Below, piece after piece: positions 36,548-44,480 of a stretch of DNA of 64,000 bases. How positions within the stretch are numbered: position 1 is the stretch's first letter; each line of letters starts with the position of its first letter. The notes beneath the pieces are model-generated. The model was not told the origin of the DNA. It was given only the letters and a program-made list of their open reading frames with translations, and made no database searches. The DNA is taken from contig JAFDWN010000010.1 of the NCBI GenBank assembly GCA_018268465.1, positions 27,664 through 91,663 of the forward strand. Reading direction: 5' to 3'. The position numbers and the translations under genes are program-made. The DNA is from Actinomycetota bacterium. Lineage in GTDB: Bacteria > Actinomycetota > Actinomycetes > Mycobacteriales > Mycobacteriaceae.

Positions 36548-37256
36548 ATCGGCGGTGCGGATCGGGCTGATCCTGCCCGATGTGATGGGCACCTACGGCG
36601 ACGGCGGGAACTCCGTGGTCTTGCGAGAACGGTTGCGGCTGCGCGGTTTCGACGCGGAGATCGTCGAGACCACGCTCTCCGAACCCGTCCCGGAATCGTT
36701 GGACGTCTACACGCTCGGCGGCGCCGAGGACTACGCCCAGCGTCTCGCCACCAAACACCTGATCCGCTATCCCGGTCTGCAGCAAGCGGTGTCACGCGGT
36801 GCGCCGGTGCTCGCGATCTGCGCGGCCATCCAGGTGCTCGGGCACTGGTATGAGACCTCCGCCGGGGAGCGAGTGGACGGCGTCGGGCTCCTCGATGTCA
36901 CGACGTCACCGCAGCCGGAGCGCACGATCGGGGAGGTGGCCTCCACACCCCTGCTCGACGGCCTGACCCAGCCGCTGACCGGCTTCGAAAACCACCGCGG
37001 GGGAACGGTTTTGGGATCCGACGCAAGACCGCTCGCGCGGGTGACCAAGGGTGCGGGCAACCGGGCGGGCGACGGGATCGACGGCGCGGTGCAGGGCAGC
37101 GTCGTCGCCACCTACCTGCACGGCCCGTGCCTCGCACGCAATCCCGAACTCGCCGACCACCTGTTGTCGCGCGTCGTCGGGCCGCTCGCGCCGCTGACGC
37201 TGCCCGAGGTGGATCTGCTCCGCCGCGAACGCCTGGCCGCGCCGCGACGGGTCTGA
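36540..37256 (+). CDS. gatD: Lipid II isoglutaminyl synthase, glutaminase subunit GatD
   Basis: Class-I glutamine amidotransferase (238 residues) that supplies ammonia to MurT. The nucleophile Cys94 (LAICAAIQVLG) and catalytic His194 (TYLHGPCLARNP) are present; Cys94 has the same number as in Staphylococcus aureus GatD. ATG 36540 lies inside the last codons of murT, giving tight translational coupling. It was long annotated as cobyric-acid-synthase-like (cobQ2) in mycobacteria. The gene ends 5 nt before a 60-bp repeat. Confidence 0.94.
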   Translation: MAESAVRIGLILPDVMGTYGDGGNSVVLRERLRLRGFDAEIVETTLSEPVPESLDVYTLGGAEDYAQRLATKHLIRYPGLQQAVSRGAPVLAICAAIQVLGHWYETSAGERVDGVGLLDVTTSPQPERTIGEVASTPLLDGLTQPLTGFENHRGGTVLGSDARPLARVTKGAGNRAGDGIDGAVQGSVVATYLHGPCLARNPELADHLLSRVVGPLAPLTLPEVDLLRRERLAAPRRV

Positions 37257-37260
37257 CCCG

Positions 37261-37320
37261 CGAGATCCACGTCATGCAGCCAAAGTGCGGGTGAACCTCT
37301 GCATTTCGTCGATCTCGACG
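37261..37320 (+). repeat. 60-bp dispersed imperfect palindrome, copy 2
   Basis: Starts CGAGATCCACGTCATGCAGC and ends TTTCGTCGATCTCGACG, with self-complementary outer arms (16 of 19). Its antisense encodes the last 16 residues and stop of the DUF559-type gene (EIDEMQRFTRTLAA). Gap-free alignment to the copies at 38202-38261 and 21346-21405. Confidence 0.8.
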
Positions 37321-38159
37321 AGGCAGCCCCGGTCGGCCAGCGCCCGAGCCACCCGCGTCAGCCAATCCCGCGGGTGGTCCTCGGCGATGATCCTGACGAC
37401 GATCCAGCCCATCGCTTCGAGCATGCGCATCCGGTCGATGTCCTTGACGTACTGACGGCGGTCCTTGCGGTGGTGATCACCGTCGTACTCGACCGCCACC
37501 ATGTACTCGCGCCAGCCCAGGTCCAGGAACGCCACCGGACGGGTGCCGACGCATACCGGGATCTGCGTCGTGGGAGGCGGGAAACCGGTGTCGTGCAGCC
37601 ACAGCCGGATCCGGCTCTCCCTGGGGGAGGCGGCACCGCCGTCGATCAGCGGCAGCAGGTCGCGCAGCTGACGCGTCCCGCGGGCCCCCGGGTAGCGCCC
37701 GGCGAGCGCCGCCACCTCCTCGATCGAGAACCGCTGATTCCACATCAACGCATCGAGCCGCGCGAGGGATTCGGGTCGCTCGAGATGCCGGCCGAGGTCG
37801 TAGGCGGTGCGGACCCTCGTCGTGACGGGCAGCCCTGACAGTCGGGTGATCTCGTCGTCGGCGGGCCGCTCCGCGCGCCAGATCAGGCCCGCCTGCGGGC
37901 GGCGCTTGAGCCCGATGATCTCCACCGGCGTCGACGAATCCACCCACGGCGCGCCGTGCAGGGCGGCGGCGGTCACCCCCGCGACCACGCCTTGCCGACC
38001 CGATGCCAGCCACGCCGCGATGGTGCGGTCGCGCAGCGACAGCGGGGCGCCCTTGCGGACGAACACACCGCGGTAGACGGCGGTGTATCCGCGGGCGAGC
38101 TCGTGCCTGGTCACCGCGCCCGCCCTCACCGCGTCACCGCCGAGAATCACTTGCGCCAT
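37272..38159 (-). CDS. DUF559/AbiEi-like protein with restriction-endonuclease-like fold
   Basis: A 295-residue protein. The N-terminal part (HELARGYTAVYRGVFVRKGAPLSLRDRTIAAWLASG, in outline) resembles AbiEi-type antitoxin wHTH domains. The C-terminal DUF559 part has the nuclease-like pattern VAVEYDGDHHRKDRRQYVKD and MRMLEAMGWIVVRI, reminiscent of Vsr endonucleases. Such proteins are numerous in actinobacteria; neither toxin pairing nor activity is shown, and no toxin gene adjoins. ATG 38159 is chosen. The gene lies exactly between two copies of the 60-bp repeat, and its C-terminus is encoded by one of them. Position matches Rv3714c. Confidence 0.75.
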   Translation of the reverse strand: MAQVILGGDAVRAGAVTRHELARGYTAVYRGVFVRKGAPLSLRDRTIAAWLASGRQGVVAGVTAAALHGAPWVDSSTPVEIIGLKRRPQAGLIWRAERPADDEITRLSGLPVTTRVRTAYDLGRHLERPESLARLDALMWNQRFSIEEVAALAGRYPGARGTRQLRDLLPLIDGGAASPRESRIRLWLHDTGFPPPTTQIPVCVGTRPVAFLDLGWREYMVAVEYDGDHHRKDRRQYVKDIDRMRMLEAMGWIVVRIIAEDHPRDWLTRVARALADRGCLVEIDEMQRFTRTLAA

Positions 38160-38201
38160 GGCGCCATGATGCGCGCGGGGTCCGACACCTCCACTGCACC
38201 G

Positions 38202-38261
38202 CGAGATCCACGTTTTGCAGGCATCGCGCGGGAGCGGAGCTGCAAAACGTCGATCTCGGCG
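38202..38261 (+). repeat. 60-bp dispersed imperfect palindrome, copy 3
   Basis: Starts CGAGATCCACGTTTTGCAGG and ends CTGCAAAACGTCGATCTCGG plus CG; the arms CGAGATCcACGTTTTGCAG and CTGCAAAACGTcGATCTCG pair with a single mismatch, the best-preserved hairpin of the three. It lies in the 110-bp gap between the DUF559 gene start and the second amidohydrolase stop. Confidence 0.85.
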
Positions 38262-38270
38262 CGGCAAAGA

Positions 38271-39962
38271 TCAGTGGCAGTGCACGTGCTGCTCGGCGGT
38301 GCCCGCGCTGACGGGGTCGACGCCGAGGGGCGCGCCGACCGCATCGGTGATCGCACCGGCGGAGTGCGCCACCCGCCCGCCGACGACGGTCAACTCGGCG
38401 TGCTGGTCGAGCAGCCCGGCCGGGTCGTGCTCGTGGGCGTACAGGTCGTCCGACCACACGACGAGGTCGGCGAGCATCCCTCGGACGATGCGGCCGCGGT
38501 CGTGCTCGCCGTGCCAGGCGCGGGCGCCGTGCACGGTGTAAGCCTCCAGCGCCTTGTCGAGGCCGACGCGTTCATCCGGCGTCCACGGATCCGACCCGTC
38601 GAGCCCGGCGCGGGTCGCCGCGGAGTACAGCCCGACGAGGGGATCCATCTCGCCGACCTGCCAGTCGCTGGAGAACGCCACCGTCGCACCGGAATCCAGC
38701 AGGCTGGCGAACCGCCACGCCCGGCTCCATCGTTCCTCGCCGACGTTGTCCATCCAGGTGCCCGCCACCAGATCGGGTGAGCAGTGCCGGGGCTGCATGG
38801 CCGCGGTGACGCCGAGCGCGGCGAATCGGGCCAGGTCGTCGGGGTGCAGGCATTCGACGTGCACGATGCCGTGGCGGCGGTCGGCGGTGCCGTTGGCGCG
38901 CGCGGCCTGCTCGACGGCGTCGAGGGTGAGCCGGATACCCGCGTCGCCGGTGGCGTGCGTATGGGTCTGGAACCCCATCCGGTCCAGCTCGCCGATCACG
39001 CTGACCAGTTCGCGGCCCGGGTAGCTGGGACGGCCGCGCACCCCGGGCCGGTTGGCGTAGTCGTCGAGCATCAACGCGGTGTGGGGTTCGATGACGTCGT
39101 CGGCGTAGAGCTTGACCGGGCCGAGTCGCAGCATCGGATCGGCGACAGCGGTGTCGACGGCGTCGCGCAGGCGCCGGCGGAACGCTCCGTCGGCCCCCAC
39201 CGGGTGGAACAGCGCGGCGATCACCCGCGAGGTGAGCACCCCCTCGGCCAGCGCCCGCTCGAACAGCGGCAGCTCCGCCAGCGGCACCTGCGGCTCGACG
39301 ACGGTCGTGATGCCCAGCGCCGTAGCCATCCGCATGCTGGACTGCAGCTTGCGGTAGCGCCGCTGCGGCGAGTACATCGGGATGTCGGCCTGCAGGGCGG
39401 CCAGGCCCGCCTCGGTCATGGCGCTGGTGTAGAAGTCGGTCACCCAGCCGGTCGGTTCACCGGCGCCGTCGCGTTCGGGTCTGCCCCACGCGACGTCGGC
39501 GCCGCCGGCGATGCCGAGCACCGCCAGCGCGGCGCGGTTGAGCCACACCGAATGCTGGTCGTAGGTGGTCACGAAGATCGGTTTGTCGGTCAAGCCGTCG
39601 AGGTCGGCGGCGTTGGGCCGGCGGCCCTCGACGATCGAGTACACCGCGTTCTCCGCGCAGATCCACGCCAGGTCGTTCCGGCGGGAGGCGAAGTCGGCGA
39701 TACGGCGGCGCACCTCGGCCAGGTCGTTGGCGCCTTCCAGCGATACCGCATCCTCGTCGAAGCCGAGCAGCAGGTGGTTGTGGCTGTCCACGATGCCAGG
39801 GGTGAGCAGCCTTCCGCCGGCGTCGACGACGCGGCGCGCGGTGGGCGCGCCGGCGGCCGGGCCCACGTAGTCGATACATGCGCCGGTGATGCCGACCGCT
39901 TCGGCCCACGGTGCGGCGGGGTCGAAGGTGCGGACCCGCGCTCCGGTGATGAGCATGTCCAT
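38271..39962 (-). CDS. Metal-dependent amidohydrolase, second copy (YtcJ-like)
   Basis: A 563-residue hydrolase with the same fold and metal residues as the protein at 28297-29940: His61-x-His63 (VDSHNHLLLG), Lys in GPVKLYADDV, His in THATGDAG, His in GIVHVECL and Asp in FSSDWQVGEMDP. The sequences are only distantly alike, so the substrates may differ. It starts 2 nt after the permease stop, a two-gene operon divergent from a TetR gene. The C-terminus carries an extra tail (TAEQHVHCH) with two histidines. Cytosolic; no signal peptide. Confidence 0.85.
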   Translation of the reverse strand: MDMLITGARVRTFDPAAPWAEAVGITGACIDYVGPAAGAPTARRVVDAGGRLLTPGIVDSHNHLLLGFDEDAVSLEGANDLAEVRRRIADFASRRNDLAWICAENAVYSIVEGRRPNAADLDGLTDKPIFVTTYDQHSVWLNRAALAVLGIAGGADVAWGRPERDGAGEPTGWVTDFYTSAMTEAGLAALQADIPMYSPQRRYRKLQSSMRMATALGITTVVEPQVPLAELPLFERALAEGVLTSRVIAALFHPVGADGAFRRRLRDAVDTAVADPMLRLGPVKLYADDVIEPHTALMLDDYANRPGVRGRPSYPGRELVSVIGELDRMGFQTHTHATGDAGIRLTLDAVEQAARANGTADRRHGIVHVECLHPDDLARFAALGVTAAMQPRHCSPDLVAGTWMDNVGEERWSRAWRFASLLDSGATVAFSSDWQVGEMDPLVGLYSAATRAGLDGSDPWTPDERVGLDKALEAYTVHGARAWHGEHDRGRIVRGMLADLVVWSDDLYAHEHDPAGLLDQHAELTVVGGRVAHSAGAITDAVGAPLGVDPVSAGTAEQHVHCH

Positions 39963-39964
39963 GG

Positions 39965-41392
39965 CTAGACCTCCTCGGTGTCGTCGGCGACCTCGAACAG
40001 CAGCAGGTGCGTGCCCGCCCGTGACCGCAGGTAGCAGAAGTAGTAGGCGAAGCCGGCGGCGACGATGCCCACCGCGATACCCAGGCTCAACCATTGGGCC
40101 GGGTCGAGCAGCCCGAGCACGAAGATCGCCAGGATCGCCAGCAGCGCGGCCACCGGCGGCAGCGGCCACAGCGGCATGCGGTAGCCGGGCGCGTCGGCCC
40201 GGCGGCGCATGACGATCGCCGACAGGGCGATGAATCCGTAGCTGAACGCCAGCGTCGAGCCCGTGGCGTTGAGCAGCACGTCCATCGGGACGAGGCAGCC
40301 GGCGACGGCGAGCACACCCATGACGATGGTCGCGACCCACGGCATCTTCGCGGTGTCCGACACCCGGGTCAGCGGCTTGGCGATGGCCGCGGGCATGGCC
40401 TGGTCCCGGGCCGCGGCGAACAGCAACCTGCCCGACTGCAGCGCGATCGCGATGATGGCGTTGACGATCGCCAGGGCCACCGACACCAGCACGAACACGG
40501 TGACGGCATGCCCGGCGCGCTCGTCGAGGAAGGCCTCGACCGGCAGCTCCGCGGTGAACAGCCCCTCCAGCGAACCCGTGCCCAGGAGGATGGCCGACAG
40601 CGGGATGATCTCGGCGAGGATCGTGACGACGGCGCTGGCCAGCACCGCCTTGGCGATCGTGCGCCGCGCGTTGCGGGTCTCCTCGGCGAAGTAGACGGCA
40701 CCGCCGTAGCCGTTGAAGGAGAAGATGCCCTGCGTCACGGCGATGACCAGGCCCGCGATCCCCAGCGGGGCGAGCCCGCCGGTGGCGGCATCGATGGCCT
40801 GCGGTTCCAGCAGCGCGGTGATCGGGCGCTCGACGTGGACCAGGCCCAGCACCGTGAGCAATGCCAGCGCGGCCATCTCGACGAACAGGAACGCGCCGGT
40901 CACCCATGCGTTGGTGCGGATGTTCAGGCAGGCAGTCACGGTGGCCAGGACGGTGACGACGACCGCGGTCCAGACCGGGTCGAGGCCGCCGATCGCAACG
41001 CCGAGGTAGTCGGCGACACCGAGGGCGAACACGGCGACGATCAGCGGCAGCGTGACCAGGCCGACGAAGAAGATCGCGACACCTGCGGCAGGCCCCAGAG
41101 TGCGGCTGACCAGGGAGTAGTCGCCGCCGGCGACGGGGTGGCGGGACGCGAGTTCGGCGTAGCAGTAGGCGATGAGCAGGCTGATGACGCCGGCGATGGC
41201 GAAACCCCAGAACACACCGGTGCCGTAGGTGGCCAGCGCGGCGCCGCCGAGCACGAACACGCTCGACGCCGGCGAGATCCCGGACAGCGTGATGAGGACG
41301 TTTCCGCCCACCCCGAGGGAGCGCGACAACGTCCCGTGGTGGGCGGGCGGATCGGGTGGGACGTCGACGGGGAGCGAGGGCGAGGTGGTCAT
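39965..41392 (-). CDS. APC-superfamily permease, second copy
   Basis: A 475-residue transporter with about 12 membrane helices. APC motifs include LSGISPASSVFVLGGAA, HPVAGGDYSLVSRTLGP and the helix-6 region GIFSFNGYGGAVYFAEETRNARRTIAKAV. The last helices end in a short acidic tail. It is of a different APC subfamily than the permease at 29937-31454, although both are paired with YtcJ-like amidohydrolases. The ATG start faces the divergent TetR gene across 105 bp holding a palindrome. Confidence 0.85.
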   Translation of the reverse strand: MTTSPSLPVDVPPDPPAHHGTLSRSLGVGGNVLITLSGISPASSVFVLGGAALATYGTGVFWGFAIAGVISLLIAYCYAELASRHPVAGGDYSLVSRTLGPAAGVAIFFVGLVTLPLIVAVFALGVADYLGVAIGGLDPVWTAVVVTVLATVTACLNIRTNAWVTGAFLFVEMAALALLTVLGLVHVERPITALLEPQAIDAATGGLAPLGIAGLVIAVTQGIFSFNGYGGAVYFAEETRNARRTIAKAVLASAVVTILAEIIPLSAILLGTGSLEGLFTAELPVEAFLDERAGHAVTVFVLVSVALAIVNAIIAIALQSGRLLFAAARDQAMPAAIAKPLTRVSDTAKMPWVATIVMGVLAVAGCLVPMDVLLNATGSTLAFSYGFIALSAIVMRRRADAPGYRMPLWPLPPVAALLAILAIFVLGLLDPAQWLSLGIAVGIVAAGFAYYFCYLRSRAGTHLLLFEVADDTEEV

Positions 41393-41432
41393 ACGAACGG
41401 TCTTTCATCGAGCGGTCCGGGGCTCCCCGGAA

Positions 41433-41456
41433 TTCTTTGACGTTGGTGTCGAAGAA
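41433..41456. promoter_or_regulatory. Palindromic operator between permease and TetR genes
   Basis: TTCTTTGAC-N6-GTCGAAGAA: 9-bp arms with one mismatch, in the middle of the divergent promoter region. A natural site for the adjacent TetR protein. Downstream, TACTGT (41486-41491) is a possible -10 that would start the TetR transcript at its own ATG. Confidence 0.55.
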
Positions 41457-41497
41457 TGGAGAGGAGGTTCGCATGTGACGTCGATTACTGTCAACCC

Positions 41498-42106
41498 ATG
41501 GCGCGACCGCGGAATCAGGGTCCCCGGCGGCAGGCCCTCATCGAGGCGACCTACACCGCCGGGCGCAAACACGGATTGCGTTCGCTGTCACTGACCGACG
41601 TCGCCGAGCAGGCCGGGCTGAGCCGCGGCACGATCCTGTACTACTACGACGACCTCGACGCGCTGCTCGTCGAGGCGCACGGGGCGGGGGTGGAACGGTT
41701 CTGTGACGAACGCGACCGGCTCGTCGCCGCCGACATCGACCCGCGCCGGCAACTCGGCACCGCTATCGACGCCGGGCTGCCCAGCGGGCCTGACGATGCC
41801 CTCATGCGACTACTTTACGAATTCGACGTTCTCGCAGGCAATTCCGCGCTCCACGACGAACTCGTGCAGAAGATGTATCTGCGCCAGCTGGACACCTATC
41901 GCGGCATCGTGGCCGAGGGGCGGCGCACGGGCGTGTTCACTCCCCGGCTGTCCGACGACGAGCTGGCGATGACGTTCGTGGCTCTCGAGGATGCCTACGG
42001 CCTGCACATCGTCGGGGGCAACGCGCTGATGACCGTCGAAACCGCGGCGGCCGCCATGCGTGCGGTCGCCACCGAACTGGGGTGCCCGGCCGGCCTCACG
42101 AGTTAG
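41498..42106 (+). CDS. TetR-family regulator of the second permease/amidohydrolase pair
   Basis: A 202-residue repressor with N-terminal HTH (SLTDVAEQAGLSRGTILYYYDD) and a variable ligand domain (about 80-195). ATG 41498 has no ribosome site; a TACTGT hexamer seven bases upstream suggests a leaderless transcript, common in mycobacteria. Divergence from the permease and the shared palindrome make it the likely local regulator. It ends 15 nt before the recR stop, tail to tail. Confidence 0.85.
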   Translation: MARPRNQGPRRQALIEATYTAGRKHGLRSLSLTDVAEQAGLSRGTILYYYDDLDALLVEAHGAGVERFCDERDRLVAADIDPRRQLGTAIDAGLPSGPDDALMRLLYEFDVLAGNSALHDELVQKMYLRQLDTYRGIVAEGRRTGVFTPRLSDDELAMTFVALEDAYGLHIVGGNALMTVETAAAAMRAVATELGCPAGLTS

Positions 42107-42121
42107 CCGGCGACACCCACG

Positions 42122-42733
42122 TCAGGCCATGGCGCGACGGCCGACGAGCGCGCGGCCCAGCGTCAGCTCGTCGGCGAACTCCAGGTCCCCGCCCATCGGC
42201 AGGCCCGACGCGATCCGCGTCACGGTGAGCCCGGGGATATCGCGCAGCATCCGCACGAGGTACGTCGCGGTCGCCTCACCCTCGGTGTTGGGGTCGGTGG
42301 CGATGATCACCTCGGCGACGTCGACACCGTCGACACGCTCACCGATCCGGTTGAGCAACTCGCGGATCCGCAGCTGTTCGGGCCCGATGCCGGACAACGG
42401 GTCGAGTGCGCCGCCGAGCACGTGGTAGCGGCCGCGGAATTCCCGGGTGCGTTCCACGGCCTGCACGTCCTTGGGCTCCTCGACGACACACACCAGCGAC
42501 GCGTCGCGGCGGGGGTCGCTGCAGATGCGGCAGCGCTGCTCGTCGGAGACGTTGCCGCACACCGCGCAGAAGGTCACCCCGTCGCGGATCCGGCCCAGCA
42601 CCGCGGTGAGCCGGTCGATATCCGGCGGTTCGACGGAGAGCAGGTGAAAAGCGATCCGCTGGGCGCTCTTCGGGCCGATACCGGGAAGTTTGCCCAGTTC
42701 GTCGATCAGATCCTGGACGGGGCCTTCAAACAC
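42122..42733 (-). CDS. recR: Recombination protein RecR
   Basis: DNA-binding mediator of RecA loading in gap repair. The 203-residue protein has the HhH region ([24 protein letters not shown]), the four-cysteine zinc finger ([19 protein letters not shown]) and the Toprim domain ([10 protein letters not shown] ... [15 protein letters not shown]). GTG 42733 gives the standard N-terminus [10 protein letters not shown] and lies 1 nt after the ybaB stop. Full length, with all motifs intact. Confidence 0.97.
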   Translation of the reverse strand: MFEGPVQDLIDELGKLPGIGPKSAQRIAFHLLSVEPPDIDRLTAVLGRIRDGVTFCAVCGNVSDEQRCRICSDPRRDASLVCVVEEPKDVQAVERTREFRGRYHVLGGALDPLSGIGPEQLRIRELLNRIGERVDGVDVAEVIIATDPNTEGEATATYLVRMLRDIPGLTVTRIASGLPMGGDLEFADELTLGRALVGRRAMA

Positions 42734-42734
42734 C

Positions 42735-43068
42735 TCACAGCCCCGGCAGACCCAGGCCGCCCATCCCGCCGGCCAGCGGCCCGAGCCGGTCATGGGCGAG
42801 GATGGTGACCTGCTTGGCCGCGTCGGCCAGCGCACCCACGATCAAATCCTGCAGCGTCTCGACGTCCTCGGGGTCGACGACCTTACGGTCGATCGCCACC
42901 CCCACCACCTCACCGCTGCCCTTCATGGTGACCTGCACGAGACCACCGCCGGCCTGCCCGTGCACCTCGGCGTTGGCCAGTGCCTCCTGGGCCTGCATCA
43001 ACTGCTGCTGCACCTGCTGGGCCTGCGCGAGGAGCGCCGACATATCGGGTGTGCCTCCCGGCTGCATG
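42735..43068 (-). CDS. ybaB: YbaB/EbfC-family nucleoid-associated protein
   Basis: Small DNA-binding protein, 110 residues, homodimeric in relatives. It has the coiled N-terminal helix ([21 protein letters not shown]), the core [30 protein letters not shown] in outline, and a glycine-rich C-terminus ([14 protein letters not shown]). It is followed by recR after a single base, the conserved ybaB-recR pair (dnaX lies elsewhere in this window instead of directly upstream). Start ATG 43068 (MQPGGTPDM); ATG 43044 is possible. Confidence 0.93.
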
Positions 43069-43188
43069 ACTGCTCCCCTGCATTTCGGTTTGCGTATCGG
43101 TCGCGTATTGGTCTCGACTTGGTTGCTCTCGCCCACATACGACGGTTTGGCCTTTCAGCCTAGACGGCACCCGGGCTACCGTGGCGCG

Positions 43189-43941
43189 GTGTCCGTGCCA
43201 GTCTGCCTGCGTGTCGGCGCCATCGCAGCCAGCGTGCTCATCGCCGCCTCGACCGTGACGAGCCCCGCGGCGAGCGCCGCGCCGGCCAACATCGCCGGCA
43301 TGATCGTGTTCCTCGATCCCGGGCACAACGGCGCCAACGACGCCTCCATCAGCCGCCAGGTGCCCACCGGCCGGGGCGGCACGAAGGACTGCCAAGCCAG
43401 TGGCACCTCCACGGACGACGGGTTCCCCGAACACACCTTCGCCTGGGACACCACGCTGCGCATCCGGCAGGCGCTCACCGCGCTGGGGGTGCGTACCGCG
43501 ATGTCGCGTGGCAACGACGACGCCCTGGGTCCGTGCGTCGACGAGCGGGCCGCGATGGCCAATGCCCTTCGCCCGAATGCCATCGTGTCCATCCACGCCG
43601 ACGGCGGCCCGCCCACCGGGCGAGGGTTCCACGTGCTGTACTCGGCGCCTCCGCTCAACGCCGCGCAGGCCGGGCCCGCGGTCCAGTTCGCGCAGATCAT
43701 GCGCGACCAACTGTCGGGGTCGGGCATTCCGCCCTCGACCTACATCGGGGACAACGGCCTCAACCCGCGGGCCGATATCGCCGGGCTGAACCTCGCGCAG
43801 TATCCGTCGATCCTCGTCGAGTTGGGCAATATGAAGAACCCCGCCGACTCGGCCCTGATGAAGACGCCCGACGGGCGCCAGAAGTACGCCGACGCCGTCG
43901 TCCGCGGAATCGCCGGGTTCCTGGGCACCCAGACCCGTTAG
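43189..43941 (+). CDS. Secreted N-acetylmuramoyl-L-alanine amidase (Amidase_3)
   Basis: Zinc amidase that cuts the peptide stem from muramic acid in the cell wall. The 250-residue precursor has a signal peptide (VPVCLRVGAIAASVLIAAST, cleavage near AASA-APA). Zinc-site residues appear in order: His in FLDPGHNG, Glu in DGFPEHTFAWD, His in IVSIHADGG, and the catalytic Glu in ILVELGNMKN. Corresponds to Rv3717 (Ami1) of M. tuberculosis by motif and position. No SH3 or LysM wall-binding domain. Divergent from ybaB. Confidence 0.92.
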   Translation: MSVPVCLRVGAIAASVLIAASTVTSPAASAAPANIAGMIVFLDPGHNGANDASISRQVPTGRGGTKDCQASGTSTDDGFPEHTFAWDTTLRIRQALTALGVRTAMSRGNDDALGPCVDERAAMANALRPNAIVSIHADGGPPTGRGFHVLYSAPPLNAAQAGPAVQFAQIMRDQLSGSGIPPSTYIGDNGLNPRADIAGLNLAQYPSILVELGNMKNPADSALMKTPDGRQKYADAVVRGIAGFLGTQTR

Positions 43942-43945
43942 ACGG

Positions 43946-44389
43946 TCACGCCGCCTTCTCGACCTCGGTCTTGAGGTTGGCGAGCACCTCGGCCTGGATC
44001 TTGCGCAGACCCAACGGCGCGAAGGTCTTCTCGAAGAACCCCTTGACCCCGCCCGCGCCGGTCCAGCTGGTCTTGACGGTGACCGAGGATCCGGCGCCCG
44101 CGGGCGCGACGGTCCAGTTGGTCACCATCGACGAGTTGGCGTCCTTCTCGATGACGGTATGCCCGGCCACGTCGACGCGCGCCGTCACGTCGCGCACCCG
44201 CGATTCGGTGGCCTGCAGCTTCCAGGTCGCCACCGTTCCCGCGCCCACCCCACCCTCCAGCACCTGATAGCCGCTGTAGTGCGCGGAGAGGATCTTCGGC
44301 CGGACCGTGCGATAGTCCGCGACCGCGGCGAGTACAGCTTCGGGCGCCGCGTCGATCATGACGGTGCTGGCCGCGCTGACCTGTCCCAT
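43946..44389 (-). CDS. SRPBCC-fold polyketide cyclase/dehydrase-like protein
   Basis: A 147-residue START/Bet-v1-type lipid- or ligand-binding protein. It begins with the family pattern VSAASTVMIDAAPEAVLAAVADY and ends with an amphipathic helix (LGLRKIQAEVLANLKTEVEKAA). It fits Rv3718c by position. No catalytic residues can be assigned. Start ATG 44389 faces the divergent FAD oxidoreductase gene; its stop is 4 nt from the convergent amidase gene. Confidence 0.85.
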   Translation of the reverse strand: MGQVSAASTVMIDAAPEAVLAAVADYRTVRPKILSAHYSGYQVLEGGVGAGTVATWKLQATESRVRDVTARVDVAGHTVIEKDANSSMVTNWTVAPAGAGSSVTVKTSWTGAGGVKGFFEKTFAPLGLRKIQAEVLANLKTEVEKAA

Positions 44390-44480
44390 GTGGGCAAACT
44401 CCTTGGTAGACGGTGTGGTAGCGGTGTGATACCGAACCGGTGCGGTCGCAAGGACCGCCACTGCGGACTAGCGTATATGT

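Noticed and set aside
38271-41474. A single 1067-codon reading through the second permease and amidohydrolase as a fusion
   Set aside because: Only the amidohydrolase half is protein-like in that frame. The permease is clear in another frame with its own start, stop and 12 helices, and the amidohydrolase has its own ATG 2 nt later.
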